Source of the DNA: Bradyrhizobium sp. Ce-3
GTDB taxonomy: Bacteria; Pseudomonadota; Alphaproteobacteria; Rhizobiales; Xanthobacteraceae
NCBI RefSeq assembly: GCF_022835695.1
Contig: NZ_BQUV01000002.1
Location: forward strand, 310,001-374,000
Reading direction: 5' to 3'
Length of the DNA: 64,000 bases
A program made the position numbers and the translations under genes. Below, piece after piece: positions 8,401 through 17,927 of the stretch. Position 1 is the stretch's first letter. Every line of letters starts with the position of its first letter. The notes beneath the pieces are model-generated. The model was not told the DNA's origin, ran no database searches, and worked only from the letters and a program-made list of their open reading frames with translations.

Positions 8401-9618
8401 ATGTCGTTCGATCCATCGACGCTTTATCTGTTCGCCACCATGGTCGCGGGCATGCTCGGCGCCATGCTCTGGTTGTTCGGCAGGCAGGAGAACATTGCCG
8501 CGCTGAAATGGTGGGGCACCGCCTATCTGCTCGGTGCGGCCTCCGTCGCGCTGTGGACGGTCGGGAGCTCGACGCTCGATCCGATGGTCCTGCTGGGCCT
8601 CAACGCGATCGGCTTCGCCGCCTGCGGCATGGTCTGGAATGCCGCGCGTATCTTCCACGGTCGCAAGGCCAATTTGCTGGGCCTCGTGATCGGCCCGATC
8701 GCGTGGATCGGTGCCGTGACGACGCTGCAAGATCCGGCGATGCGCCTGACCATCGGCGCCGGGATCGTCGCGATCTACGCCGCGCTGACCGCCTCCGAAC
8801 TCTGGAGCGAGCGCCGCCGCGCGATGCAACGGCGCTGGATTGCGATCGCGATCCCGGTCGCACATGGCTGCGTCCTGATGCTACCGATCCTGGTCGGCGA
8901 CCTCTTGCGGCTGAACGGCCAGAATTTCGTCTCCAGCTTCTGGGTCACGCTGTTCTCGATCGAGCTCGTGCTGTACGCGATCGGCACGGTGTTCGTGATC
9001 TTCATGATGGTGTCGGACCGCGCGGTGGCGGTGCACAAGACCGCCGCGTCGATCGATCCGTTGAGCGGCATGCTCAACCGCCGCGGCTTTACCGAGGCCT
9101 GCACGCGGGTGATCGAGCGCGAGGCAACCGCCGGCCGGCCGGTCACCGTGATGATCTTCGACCTCGATCACTTCAAGTCGATCAACGACCGGTTCGGCCA
9201 TCCCGCGGGTGACGAGATCCTGAAGCTGTTTTCCGCCGTGGTGGTCAACAGCCTCAGGATCAGCGATCTGTCGGGCCGGATCGGCGGCGAGGAATTCGCG
9301 GCGCTGCTGCCGTGCTCGCTGGAGGAGGGCGTGCTGGTTGCCGAGCGCGTCCGCGAAGCGTTCGAGAGCAGCAACATCAGCTGCGAGGAAGGCTCGGTCG
9401 ACACCACGGTCAGCATCGGCGTCGCCGGCGGTCCGGCCGGGACCGAGCTCGAGGTGCTGTTGGCCTCGGCCGACACCGCGCTCTATCAGGCCAAGCGCGG
9501 CGGCCGCAACCGGGTCGAGGCGGCGGAGGAATTGCCGCTCTCGCTGGAGAACTGGCGGCGCAAGACCGCGGGCCTGCCGGCATCGGCGCGGCAAAAGCCG
9601 GCGCCGGCCCGCGCGTGA
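8401..9618 (+). CDS. Membrane-bound diguanylate cyclase (GGDEF)
   Basis: 405 residues. The first 200 form about six or seven membrane helices starting LYLFATMVAGMLGAMLWLFG. The GGDEF domain follows (about 220-380): DPLSGMLNRRGF, FDLDHFKSINDRFGHPAGDE and the active site GGEEF at 295-299. An RISD inhibitory site (R286-D289) sits exactly five residues before the active site, so product inhibition by cyclic di-GMP is expected. No EAL domain is present. It would synthesise cyclic di-GMP at the inner membrane in response to an unknown signal read by the N-terminal domain. GGGGTGA precedes the ATG. Confidence 0.93.
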   Translation: MSFDPSTLYLFATMVAGMLGAMLWLFGRQENIAALKWWGTAYLLGAASVALWTVGSSTLDPMVLLGLNAIGFAACGMVWNAARIFHGRKANLLGLVIGPIAWIGAVTTLQDPAMRLTIGAGIVAIYAALTASELWSERRRAMQRRWIAIAIPVAHGCVLMLPILVGDLLRLNGQNFVSSFWVTLFSIELVLYAIGTVFVIFMMVSDRAVAVHKTAASIDPLSGMLNRRGFTEACTRVIEREATAGRPVTVMIFDLDHFKSINDRFGHPAGDEILKLFSAVVVNSLRISDLSGRIGGEEFAALLPCSLEEGVLVAERVREAFESSNISCEEGSVDTTVSIGVAGGPAGTELEVLLASADTALYQAKRGGRNRVEAAEELPLSLENWRRKTAGLPASARQKPAPARA

Positions 9619-9650
9619 GCGTGGTAACGACTGGTTAACCATTCGATCCC

Positions 9651-9899
9651 ATGCTTTTGGGCATGGAGTCGATCCGCACCCGCAATCCGCAATCAGCCCT
9701 GATGTCGCTCGAAGCCGATGCGGTTTCAGCACGCAGCGGCTTCGCCTGCCTGTTCTCGGACTCGCATGAATACGAGACCGCGCTGATCGCCGAACGGCGC
9801 GCGCAGGGGCGGTACCAGCCGCTGAAGAGCCGCTGGCCGGTCGCGATGCTGCTCGGCGTGCTGCTGATGGTTGTCGGCACGGTTCTGCTGTTCAAGTGA
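9651..9899 (+). CDS. Small single-span membrane protein, unknown function
   Basis: 82 residues. The first 60 are soluble (SALMSLEADAVSARSGFACL), followed by a clear C-terminal membrane helix WPVAMLLGVLLMVVGTVLLF. The ATG at 9663 is an equally possible start; neither has a good ribosome-binding site. An intrinsic terminator follows 22 bases after the stop, supporting a real transcription unit. No function can be assigned. Confidence 0.65.
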   Translation: MLLGMESIRTRNPQSALMSLEADAVSARSGFACLFSDSHEYETALIAERRAQGRYQPLKSRWPVAMLLGVLLMVVGTVLLFK

Positions 9900-9921
9900 A
9901 CCGCCGCTGGTTCGGCGGACG

Positions 9922-9945
9922 AGGCGCCCGCGTGAGGCGCCTTTT
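9922..9945 (+). terminator. Intrinsic terminator
   Basis: Stem AGGCGCC (9922-9928) with GGCGCCT (9936-9942), 7-base loop, T-run to 9945. It closes the small membrane-protein gene. Confidence 0.75.
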
Positions 9946-10009
9946 GCTTTTGAACGGGCTGGGCTAGAGACGGGCCCCAAGGCACGCCAATAAGGGAGGC
10001 CAGAGCCCG

Positions 10010-10306
10010 ATGATCACGGAAATCGCACAGATCGACGTCAAGCCCGGCAGCGAGAAGGATTTCGAGGCGGCGGTGGCGAAGGCTCGCCCGCTGTTCCTGC
10101 GCGCCAAGGGCGGCAAGGGGTTCGAGCTGCACCGCTCGATCGAAAAGCCGTCGCGCTACCGCCTCGTGGCGAAATGGGAGACGCTGGAGAACCACACCGT
10201 CGACTTCCGCGGCTCCGAGGATTTCACCGCCTGGCGCGCGCTGGTCGGTCCCTATTTCGCGGCGGCGCCCGAGGTCGAGCACACCGAGACGGTGCTGACC
10301 AGCTGA
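10010..10306 (+). CDS. Antibiotic biosynthesis monooxygenase (ABM) domain protein
   Basis: 98 residues forming one dimeric alpha+beta barrel unit: MITEIAQIDVKPG, then a helix EKDFEAAVAKARPLF, GFELHRSIEKPSRYRLVAKW and SEDFTAWRAL. The family includes small quinone monooxygenases and stress proteins. Key residues are not strict, so the activity cannot be called. It is preceded by GGGAGG and stands alone between convergent genes. Confidence 0.85.
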   Translation: MITEIAQIDVKPGSEKDFEAAVAKARPLFLRAKGGKGFELHRSIEKPSRYRLVAKWETLENHTVDFRGSEDFTAWRALVGPYFAAAPEVEHTETVLTS

Positions 10307-10313
10307 GCAGGAT

Positions 10314-11456
10314 TTACGCTGCCTTCGCAGGCGCTTGGTCCTCCGTCTTGAAGTGGTCGATCATCACCTTGGCGATCGCCATCAGCGGCAGCGCCAGCGC
10401 CAGCCCCCAGATCCCGAATACGACGCCAAGCAGGATCTGGAACGCGAACAGCGTTGCCGGCGGGATGTCGAGCGCCTGGCGTTGGATGATCGGCGTCAGC
10501 ACGTAGCTTTCCAGCGCGTGCACGCCGAGGAACAGGATGAAGGCGGACAGCGCCGCGATCCATCCAGTTGCGAGGCTCGCCAGCACCACGATCAGTCCGC
10601 CGAGGATCGCCCCGACCGTCGGGATGAAGGCGAGCAGGCCGGCCTGGATGCCGAGGATGAACGAACTCGGAATGCCGATGATGGCAAGTCCGATCCAGGT
10701 CACGAGGAAGACGGCGGTCATGGTGATGATCTGGGCGATCAGCCAGCGCTCCAGCGTCTCGCCGATGCGGTCGACGATGACGGTCGCCTGGGCGCGGTAT
10801 TTGGCCGGCGCGATGAACAGCAGCCCGGCGCGGTAGATGCTCGGCTGGGCCGCGAAGGCGAGACCGAGGAACAGCACGATGAAGAAGTTGCCGACGACGC
10901 TCACGGTGCCGAGCAGCACCTTCAGCGTCTGACTGATGATGGCGCCGCCGCTGGAGGCCAGCGCGCCGGCGCCGGGGATGCCGTGGGACTGCGACGACGT
11001 TGCGGGGGTCGCCGTCGTCGTCACGGCGGTGCCTTCGCCCTTTGCCTCGCCGGCGGCGTTGGTGAAATCGAGATAGCTGGTATCGACACCGTGCTGCTCG
11101 AGGAACTCCTTGACGCTGCCGAGCTGCGATTTGATCGTGTTGCTCAGCACCGTGGCCTGCTGGGCGATGGTGGTGCCGCCGAGGAACACGATGCCGGACA
11201 GGAGTCCCGCCATCGCCAGGCAGACGATCGCGAGCCGCAACGCGTGCGGCAGCGCGGTCAGCCGGCCGAGCAGGGTGGTCATGGCATTGAGGGCCACCCC
11301 GAGCAGCATGCCTGCGAACAACAGGAACAGGGTCGCGGCGAACTGCCAGGCGAACGCCAGGAGCGCCGCGAACAGCACGATGCCGATGCCGCCAACGGCG
11401 ATCGCCCACGCCAAGTCGTTGCGGGCCTGCAGGCGATTGTTAGCCGGGTCAGTCAC
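10314..11456 (-). CDS. AI-2E family (PerM-like) transporter
   Basis: 380 residues with about eight membrane helices in the AI-2E/PerM pattern: paired helices near 15-55, a periplasmic stretch of low complexity (TTTATPATSSQSHG), then the conserved C-terminal block GIPSSFILGIQAGLLAFIPTVG and LTPIIQRQALDIPPATLF. The GTG at 11456 is preferred because a GGGGGAA stretch precedes it; upstream codons are arginine-rich and unlike a transporter N-terminus. Substrates in the family vary (AI-2, Na/H antiport, or unknown), so none is assigned. Confidence 0.88.
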   Translation of the reverse strand: MTDPANNRLQARNDLAWAIAVGGIGIVLFAALLAFAWQFAATLFLLFAGMLLGVALNAMTTLLGRLTALPHALRLAIVCLAMAGLLSGIVFLGGTTIAQQATVLSNTIKSQLGSVKEFLEQHGVDTSYLDFTNAAGEAKGEGTAVTTTATPATSSQSHGIPGAGALASSGGAIISQTLKVLLGTVSVVGNFFIVLFLGLAFAAQPSIYRAGLLFIAPAKYRAQATVIVDRIGETLERWLIAQIITMTAVFLVTWIGLAIIGIPSSFILGIQAGLLAFIPTVGAILGGLIVVLASLATGWIAALSAFILFLGVHALESYVLTPIIQRQALDIPPATLFAFQILLGVVFGIWGLALALPLMAIAKVMIDHFKTEDQAPAKAA

Positions 11457-11735
11457 GGGTGATTCCCCCTTCGCGACGGTGTTCAGTGCAGTCTTTGGCG
11501 AAAATCCTGCCGGGATCAAGCGGCCGGGACCGTGCCGGTTTGCCGCTGACGCGCCAATGTGCCGGGCATGTCTGAAACGCACCCGGGCCGATTTGAGCCC
11601 TCGGGCCCTGCGAATCTGTGCAGGACTGCAAGCCCCCCTGTGCAGATATAGACGGTTGATCCCGGGGGAACTCGAAGGCATGATCGTCTCCGCAACGTCG
11701 CAAAGTTAGAAGATTCATTGCGCGAGACTTCAATA

Positions 11736-12506
11736 ATGAGACGGCCCGTGGTCGGCGTGATCGGAAACGCCCATCGCATCGAAAATCGTTTCACAGTCCA
11801 GATGGTCGGGGAGCGCAACCTTCGTGCGGTTGCCGAGGTATCGGGCGCGGTGCCGCTGATGTTCGCGGGCAGCCCCGAAATCACCGAGGTCGGCGCCTTG
11901 CTCGACGTGGTCGACGGCGTCGTGCTGACCGGAGCCCGCGCCAACGTTCATCCGACCCGCTTCAACACCGAGCCCTGCGCCGCGCACGAGCCCTACGACA
12001 TCCACCGCGACGACGTGGCGCTGGCGCTGTCGGAGGCCTGCGTAGCGCGCGGCGTGCCGATCTTCGGCATCTGCCGCGGCCTGCAGGAGATGAACGTCGC
12101 GTTCGGCGGCTCGCTGCATCCGGAGATCCGCGAGATCCCGGGCCGCATGAACCATCGGATGCCGCGGCTCGAGAACGGCGAAATCCATCCCGATCCGACC
12201 GTGGTGTTCGCCGACCGTCACGACGTCGCGCTGACGCCGGGCGGCGCCTTCGCGAAGATCCTCGGCCGCGAGAGCATTCGGGTCAATTCGCTGCACGGCC
12301 AGGGCATCCTCGAGCCCGGCAAGCGCGTCGTGATCGAGGGCATCGCCGAGGACGGCACCATCGAGGCGATCCGCATCGCCGATGCGGCCGGCTTTGCGCT
12401 CGGCGTGCAGTGGCACGCCGAATACGATCCGCAGCGCAATCCGGTCAACCGCGCGCTGTTCGAGGCTTTCGGCGACGCGCTGCGCGAGCGGCGGCGGGCG
12501 GCGTAG
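11736..12506 (+). CDS. Gamma-glutamyl-gamma-aminobutyrate hydrolase-like (peptidase C26)
   Basis: 256 residues, class I glutamine amidotransferase fold. The nucleophile lies in FGICRGLQEMN, and the histidine and acidic partners in QWHAEYDP. The N-terminus RRPVVGVIGNAHRIENRF and the VLTGARANVHP segment match PuuD-type hydrolases, which split gamma-glutamyl compounds in polyamine breakdown. No puu neighbours are present, so the substrate is open. A TTG 18 bases upstream is an alternative start. Confidence 0.87.
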   Translation: MRRPVVGVIGNAHRIENRFTVQMVGERNLRAVAEVSGAVPLMFAGSPEITEVGALLDVVDGVVLTGARANVHPTRFNTEPCAAHEPYDIHRDDVALALSEACVARGVPIFGICRGLQEMNVAFGGSLHPEIREIPGRMNHRMPRLENGEIHPDPTVVFADRHDVALTPGGAFAKILGRESIRVNSLHGQGILEPGKRVVIEGIAEDGTIEAIRIADAAGFALGVQWHAEYDPQRNPVNRALFEAFGDALRERRRAA

Positions 12507-12603
12507 CGATCGTCGCCCATCCCAACCACCGCCGTCGTCCCGGCGCAGGCGGGGACCTATGTTCCGCGCCTTGTGTCGTGAGAACGGCTCGATGAGGACG
12601 GTC

Positions 12604-12813
12604 CTAGTTCAAGCGGTCAATCAGCTTGTTCCTGCCTGGATGCATCTCAATGGTCGTCTTGGCCTTGGCGATCGCCTCTTGGGTGCTCGGGTAGGTTTGC
12701 GTCCTGATCGACGGCCCTCCGGCGGGAGGTGCGATCTCGACCAGATAGCCGCCACCGCGCTGCTCGACGATTGTTAGGTGATGACCGAGGTATTCGATCC
12801 GATCGGCTGACAT
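12604..12813 (-). CDS. Small hypothetical protein
   Basis: 69 residues starting MSADRIEYLGHHLTIVEQ, with an AGGTG motif before the ATG. A beta-rich first half is followed by YPSTQEAIAKAKTTIEMHP. It resembles the many short Bradyrhizobium proteins of unknown role. A longer start at 12831 adds six residues. Coding is likely, function unknown. Confidence 0.55.
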   Translation of the reverse strand: MSADRIEYLGHHLTIVEQRGGGYLVEIAPPAGGPSIRTQTYPSTQEAIAKAKTTIEMHPGRNKLIDRLN

Positions 12814-12993
12814 TTCACACCTGCCAATCATATGCCCGACCCTCTTCAGCGACCCGGAGGCAGTCCTCCGGTGACCTGATTTCTTCTAATGATGCGCGTG
12901 CGTCTCGGTTCCTAGCGAATTGGAGCGGGAACCGCCGTTGTTCGCAGTTCGGCTATCCGCGCGGGAAACCAGGATACGCCTTCTGACTGAGCG

Positions 12994-15288
12994 TCAGACC
13001 AGGTGAAACCCGATGCTGGTGTCGGGCACCGGCGGGTAGGGCGTGCCCGCGGGCAGGCCGAGATAGAGATATTCGAGGCCGTAGGTCGCCGCGAAGCTGG
13101 ACGCAGTGGTGTCGAGGATGATGCTGCCTGCCCTGCCGAAATGCAGTTCGGGACGGGTCAAGCCGTCGGCCGAGAAGGCCGGCGAGTCGTTGGCTGAAAG
13201 GCTGTTGAAGCTCGCATTCACATGCGAGAGGTCGGCGGCGTTGCCGGCGAGATCGGCGATCGTGGCGCCGTTGGCGTTGAGGCCTGTCACCGCAAGCGTC
13301 GCGACGGCATTGTCGGTCCCGGAGACGAGATAGTCGAAGGCGAGCTTGGCTGGATCGTGCAGCGCCGCGGTCGCTGCAGCGTCAAAGATCGCGTTCGCGC
13401 CGTTGTTGAGCGCGAGCATCGGCGTTCCGCCGGACACCGTGACGGCTTCATTGAAAGCGAGCGTCAGGGCGACGGACGCGCCAGCAGTCTCGATACCCGT
13501 CGCCGGTGCCGCGCTGACCCCGGAGGACTCCGGCGCAGTGGTGTCGATCTGCAGGATGCCGCCGGGATTGGTTACCGCACCGACGAGGCTCGCATGATGG
13601 CCGTAGCTGTCCGTCAACGACGCGCCGTGCAGCAGGAAGCCTGATACCGCGAGATCGGCCGTGTTGTCGCCGGCTGCAACCGTGTAGCTGAAGGTCAGGG
13701 CGTCGCTGCCGCTGCCGCCGGCATAGCTTGCGATACCACCGTCGTTGAGCAGCAAGGTCGGCGTGCCATGGGTGGTGCCCACGGTGACGGTGTCGCACAT
13801 GTTGAGGGTGAAGGTGACGGCGTGACCGGCGTCGAGGTCGCCATTGCCGTCGGAAATGCCGGCGCCGCTCGTCACCACTGACAGCACCGACGGCAGCAGG
13901 AAGATCGCCGTGCCGCCAAAGCCGTCGCCGCCGACACCAAAGGTCTGGCCGGCAAAATTGTCGGTCGGATCGAGCTGAAAGTCGAACGTCTTGTTGTGCT
14001 CGGTGAGCTCGAGCACATTGCCTGGCAGCAGCGTGACCGCGGCATTGCTTCCGATGTTGACGCCATAGAAATCGATGGTGTCGCCGATTGCAAAGCCGCT
14101 GATGATGTTGGCCGGCGGCGTGTGGCCATCGATCTCGAGTGTGCCGCCTGTGCGCTGGAAAACGATCGGCGTGCCGCCGGTCTTCGCGCCGCTCGCGACA
14201 TCGACCAGTCCGCCTGCGATGGTCACGCCGTCGGCCGAGCCTCCGGAATCGACGGTGAGCGTGCTGCCGGCACCGACGACGATGCCGTGGATCGTGCCGC
14301 CGCCGTCGATCTCGGTATTGCCGCCATCAAGCGCAACGGCGGTTGCGGTACCCGCGACGTCGAGCGTGCCGCCCGCCTGCACGACGAGGTTGCCGGCGGC
14401 GCGGCCGGCTGCGACGAAATAGATCTCGCCGTTGAACACGAAATTGTCCGGCGTCGACGGATTCCACCCGAGCGTCTGCATCTGGATGAAATCGGTCTGG
14501 GTAAAGCCGTTGATGACGCCGGAATTGCTTTCATTGTTGAAGGCGTCGTCGCCGAACGGGCCCGGACCCCCGCCGGATCCGAAGCCGGAGTCCCAGTCGC
14601 CGAGGTCACCCTTGGCGACGTGGTTGTTCCAGCTTGCAAGGCTGGTCACGCCGTTGTCGATCGAGAAATAGCCGGTGGAGTGGACAGGGCCGGGTGCGAG
14701 CTCGCGGACGCCGGGCGCCGAGAAGCGGAATAGGTCGGGGACACCCCAGCCATTGGCATAGTGCTCGCCGTTGACGCCGAGCAGGGAGTTGCGGCCCAAC
14801 ACCTCGGTGATCTCGTGCTCGATCGAGCCGACGAGATAGTATTGATTGCTTCCCGGCGTGGCCGTCGGGTCGTAGGACCAGTTCGCCGCGGCATCGAAGC
14901 CGACCCAGCCGTCATTGGCCGGATCGTTGGCGCCGATCAGACCGAGCGCCTTGGCCTCGGCGCGGCCGATGTCGAATGTGCCGCCGCCGGTCGGATCCGA
15001 TGCGGGCAAGGTCGCGAAGGCCGCGAGCTGGGCGCTGGAGGTGCGGTCCGCAATCAAGGCATTCCTGATCGTGGCGTAGTCGTAGGCCGGCGCCTTTGCC
15101 TCCTCGCTTTCACCAAGGAAACCGGACGCGATCGCCGAGCCGCCGACCTCGCCCCAGCCGACGTGGATGTTGAGGCTGACGTCATTGGTGAAGGCGGTGT
15201 CGAGCAGGTTGACGACATAGGCGACCGCGGTCTTGAAGCCCGACGGTGCGGACGCGACGCTCGGGTCGTAGATGACGTTGATCTGCAC
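12994..15288 (-). CDS. Large repeat protein with metalloprotease-like N-terminus
   Basis: 764 residues from GTG at 15288, which has GGAGG five bases upstream; the longer ATG frame adds arginine-rich residues unlike protein. Residues 1-310 resemble the NF038122-type metalloprotease family, with HEITE at 158-162 in HEITEVLGR where a classical HExxH would have a second histidine. Residues about 320-490 hold Gly/Thr-rich AIDA-like beta repeats (GGTLDVAGTATAVALDGG). Two Ig-like units follow (about 500-740). No N-terminal signal peptide is seen, so export by a C-terminal signal, as in type I secretion, is plausible. It is likely a secreted or surface protein; activity is unproven. Confidence 0.75.
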   Translation of the reverse strand: MQINVIYDPSVASAPSGFKTAVAYVVNLLDTAFTNDVSLNIHVGWGEVGGSAIASGFLGESEEAKAPAYDYATIRNALIADRTSSAQLAAFATLPASDPTGGGTFDIGRAEAKALGLIGANDPANDGWVGFDAAANWSYDPTATPGSNQYYLVGSIEHEITEVLGRNSLLGVNGEHYANGWGVPDLFRFSAPGVRELAPGPVHSTGYFSIDNGVTSLASWNNHVAKGDLGDWDSGFGSGGGPGPFGDDAFNNESNSGVINGFTQTDFIQMQTLGWNPSTPDNFVFNGEIYFVAAGRAAGNLVVQAGGTLDVAGTATAVALDGGNTEIDGGGTIHGIVVGAGSTLTVDSGGSADGVTIAGGLVDVASGAKTGGTPIVFQRTGGTLEIDGHTPPANIISGFAIGDTIDFYGVNIGSNAAVTLLPGNVLELTEHNKTFDFQLDPTDNFAGQTFGVGGDGFGGTAIFLLPSVLSVVTSGAGISDGNGDLDAGHAVTFTLNMCDTVTVGTTHGTPTLLLNDGGIASYAGGSGSDALTFSYTVAAGDNTADLAVSGFLLHGASLTDSYGHHASLVGAVTNPGGILQIDTTAPESSGVSAAPATGIETAGASVALTLAFNEAVTVSGGTPMLALNNGANAIFDAAATAALHDPAKLAFDYLVSGTDNAVATLAVTGLNANGATIADLAGNAADLSHVNASFNSLSANDSPAFSADGLTRPELHFGRAGSIILDTTASSFAATYGLEYLYLGLPAGTPYPPVPDTSIGFHLV

Positions 15289-15604
15289 CGATGCCTCCGG
15301 GAGACGGCGAACGAGTTTGCGGAGCGCAGGCGGCTCGTGCGCGCCGGCGACCGCGCCAGGATGCCCTAAATCGAGACCGCCGGCTTGGACTCCCCGGCGC
15401 CGGAGGCGGTTCAACCGGCATCGGCAGGTGCCGGCGGGCGTTCTCCGTACTTATACGGATACGAAAATGGCGGATTGCCGCGCCGGACTCGGCTAAGCAA
15501 CAGGGGCACAAGCCACCGGATATTGCCCCGGCGCCGACAATCCTTTCCGATACTGATTTTCCTTTTCGATTTTCCGGTGCAGCCGACACGATGAGTTGGT
15601 CGTG
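15289..15604. other. Divergent intergenic region, no gene seen
   Basis: 316 bases between the divergent repeat protein and the histidine kinase. It must hold both promoters. I see no clear palindrome, RNA gene or credible small frame; the long antisense frames here are shadows. Confidence 0.4.
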
Positions 15605-17908
15605 ATGAATTTGTCGGGCCGTCTGGCGATGGGGATGATGCTTCCTGTCGTCGCGCTCCTGCTTGCGCTGGGCTTCATCCATGGCGTCACCTGGCCGGGC
15701 ATGCTGCTCGCGGGTGCCGCGGTTGCGGTGGTATTGATGACGGCTGAGATGATTGCGAGGTCGCTGCCCGGGAAGCCCGCCCAGCTGGTGCGGGCGGCGG
15801 AGGCGCTGTCGCGCGGCGAGCCGGTCCCGATACGCCCGAGCGGCGACGAGGAGGCTGCCCAGCTCGCGGCAACGCTTGCCGAACTGTCGGCGCAATTGGG
15901 CAGCCGGCAGCACCTGTTGGAGAAGACCGTCGAGAGCATCCGCGATCCGGTGGTGGTCGCCGACGAGCATCGGATGATCGTGATCGTCAACGCCGCGGCG
16001 CGGCGGCTATACCGGGTCGAACCCGGTTTTGACATCCTGACCGGCGTTCGCACCTTCCAGAACTATTATGCCGACGGCACGACGGTGATGCCGATCGCGG
16101 AGACGCCGATGGCGCGTGCGCTGCGCGGCGAAGACGTCGACGATTGCGAGCTGATCGTCAAACCCCTGCTGCCGGAACCGGCTGTCTACCTTGTCGCCAA
16201 CGCCAGGCCGCTGCGCGACGATGCCGGTAATCTGCGCGGCGCGGTGATCGTGCTGCGCGATGTCACCGCGGAGCGTCAGGCGCATCAGGCGCTGGTCGAG
16301 AGCGAGCAGGTGGCACAGGCCATCGTCAGGACCGCGCTCGACGCCTTCGTCCAGACTGACCAGGACGGCATCATTCTCGACTGGAGCCCGCAGGCCGAGA
16401 CGCTGACCGGCTGGACGCGCTCCGAGGCGGTCGGTTACCGCGTGGTCGAGCTGGTGTTTCCCGAGGAGGTTCGCGTCGCGCACCGGCAGCGCATCACCCG
16501 CTTCCTGCAGGAGACCGCGGCCGGCGGCATGGGCATGCGCTACGAAACCGCGTCGGTGCATCGCGACGGCCACCGCTTCTATGTCGAGGTGTCGCTCAAT
16601 GCGCTGCGCCGCGGCGACGGCTGGATCATCAATTCCTTCGTCAGGGACGTCACCCAGCGCCGGCACGCCGAGGAACAGCTGATCCAGGCGCAGAAGACGG
16701 AATCGCTCGGACGGCTGACCGGCGGCATCGCGCACGACTTCAACAACATGCTGACCGTGATCACCGGCACGATCGAGATCCTCGCCGACGGGGTCAAGGA
16801 TAACCCGCAGCTTGCCGCGATCGCCAAGCTGATCAGCGACGCCGCCGATCGCGGCGCACAGCTCACCTCGAGCCTGCTGGCATTCGCCCGCAAGCAGCCG
16901 TTGCAGCCCGCCGAGACCGACGTCAACGATCTGATCGGCGAAGTGGTTCGGCTGCTGTCGCAGACGCTGGGTTCGCAGACCGAGATCAGGACCGAGCTCA
17001 GCCGCAGCGCTTGGCTCGCGTTTGTCGACCGCAGCCAGCTCGGCGCGGCGCTGGTCAATCTCGCCATCAATGCGCGCGATGCCATGCCCGAGGGTGGCAC
17101 GCTGACCTTTGCGACCCGCAACACCCAGCTCGGGATTCCCGAGGCGGTGGCGCATGGCGTCGAGCGTGCCGGCGACCATCTCGTGATCGAGGTGACCGAC
17201 ACCGGGATTGGCATTTCGCCATCGCATCTCGAGAAGATCTTCGATCCGTTCTTCTCCACCAAGGAAGTCGGACAGGGCACCGGGCTCGGCCTCAGCATGG
17301 TGTTCGGCTTCGTCAAGCAAAGCGGCGGCGGCATCGAGGTCAAGAGCGAGCAGGGGCACGGCACCGTCTTCCGGATCTATCTGCCCAAGGCAGACGGCAC
17401 CGCGCAGCGCGCCGCCGAGGAGGACGACCTGCCGGTCCGGGGCGGCAACGAGACCATCCTGTGCGTCGAGGACGACGCCACGATCCGCGACTACGTCACC
17501 GGCCAGCTCGAAAGCCTCGGCTACAAGGTGCTGGCGGCGACGAACGCCGATGCCGCGCTCGCGATCGTTGACCGCGGCACCGCGTTCGATCTGCTGTTCA
17601 CCGACATCGTGATGCCCGGCAGCATGAACGGCCGGCAACTGGCCGATACGCTGATGGCTGGGCGCCCGGCGCTGCGGGTGCTGTTCACCTCGGGCTACAG
17701 CGACGGCGTGCTGCCGGCACAGCAGGTGCGTGGCGGCCACGGCATTCCGCTGCTGACCAAGCCCTACCGGCGCAGCGAGCTGGCGCGGATGCTGCGGCGC
17801 TGCCTCGACCTTCAGGTCGACTTCCAGGGCGATCCGGTTCCGCAGCCTTACTCAGTGCAGCCCGATCTCGAGCGCTTCCTGCGCGAGAACCCGCCTGAGA
17901 AGAATTAG
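15605..17908 (+). CDS. Hybrid PAS sensor histidine kinase
   Basis: About 767 residues. Two N-terminal membrane helices (about 5-22 and 30-50) are followed by a HAMP-like linker, a first PAS-like domain (about 100-220) and a second (about 230-350, TDQDGIILDWSPQAETLTGW). The HisKA box GGIAHDFNN has the phosphorylated His377. ATPase boxes include NLAINARDAMP, DTGIGI and GTGLGLSM. A C-terminal receiver carries Asp667 in LLFTDIVMPG. It is a self-contained phosphorelay kinase of the FixL-like hybrid type, but no haem-PAS residues could be verified. TTG and GTG codons lie just upstream as alternative starts. No response regulator gene is adjacent. Confidence 0.92.
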   Translation: MNLSGRLAMGMMLPVVALLLALGFIHGVTWPGMLLAGAAVAVVLMTAEMIARSLPGKPAQLVRAAEALSRGEPVPIRPSGDEEAAQLAATLAELSAQLGSRQHLLEKTVESIRDPVVVADEHRMIVIVNAAARRLYRVEPGFDILTGVRTFQNYYADGTTVMPIAETPMARALRGEDVDDCELIVKPLLPEPAVYLVANARPLRDDAGNLRGAVIVLRDVTAERQAHQALVESEQVAQAIVRTALDAFVQTDQDGIILDWSPQAETLTGWTRSEAVGYRVVELVFPEEVRVAHRQRITRFLQETAAGGMGMRYETASVHRDGHRFYVEVSLNALRRGDGWIINSFVRDVTQRRHAEEQLIQAQKTESLGRLTGGIAHDFNNMLTVITGTIEILADGVKDNPQLAAIAKLISDAADRGAQLTSSLLAFARKQPLQPAETDVNDLIGEVVRLLSQTLGSQTEIRTELSRSAWLAFVDRSQLGAALVNLAINARDAMPEGGTLTFATRNTQLGIPEAVAHGVERAGDHLVIEVTDTGIGISPSHLEKIFDPFFSTKEVGQGTGLGLSMVFGFVKQSGGGIEVKSEQGHGTVFRIYLPKADGTAQRAAEEDDLPVRGGNETILCVEDDATIRDYVTGQLESLGYKVLAATNADAALAIVDRGTAFDLLFTDIVMPGSMNGRQLADTLMAGRPALRVLFTSGYSDGVLPAQQVRGGHGIPLLTKPYRRSELARMLRRCLDLQVDFQGDPVPQPYSVQPDLERFLRENPPEKN

Positions 17909-17927
17909 CGCGTCATGCGGCTATCCC

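Noticed and set aside
10335-11462. 375-codon plus-strand open frame opposite the AI-2E-type transporter
   Set aside because: Product is a run of charged residues (Arg, Asp, Gln, His) typical of the antisense of a membrane protein.
12530-12565. Short match to a GTCGTCCCGGCG...GCGGGGACC type repeat
   Set aside because: Looks like a remnant of another dispersed Bradyrhizobium repeat, but only one short arm is seen in this window, too little to call.
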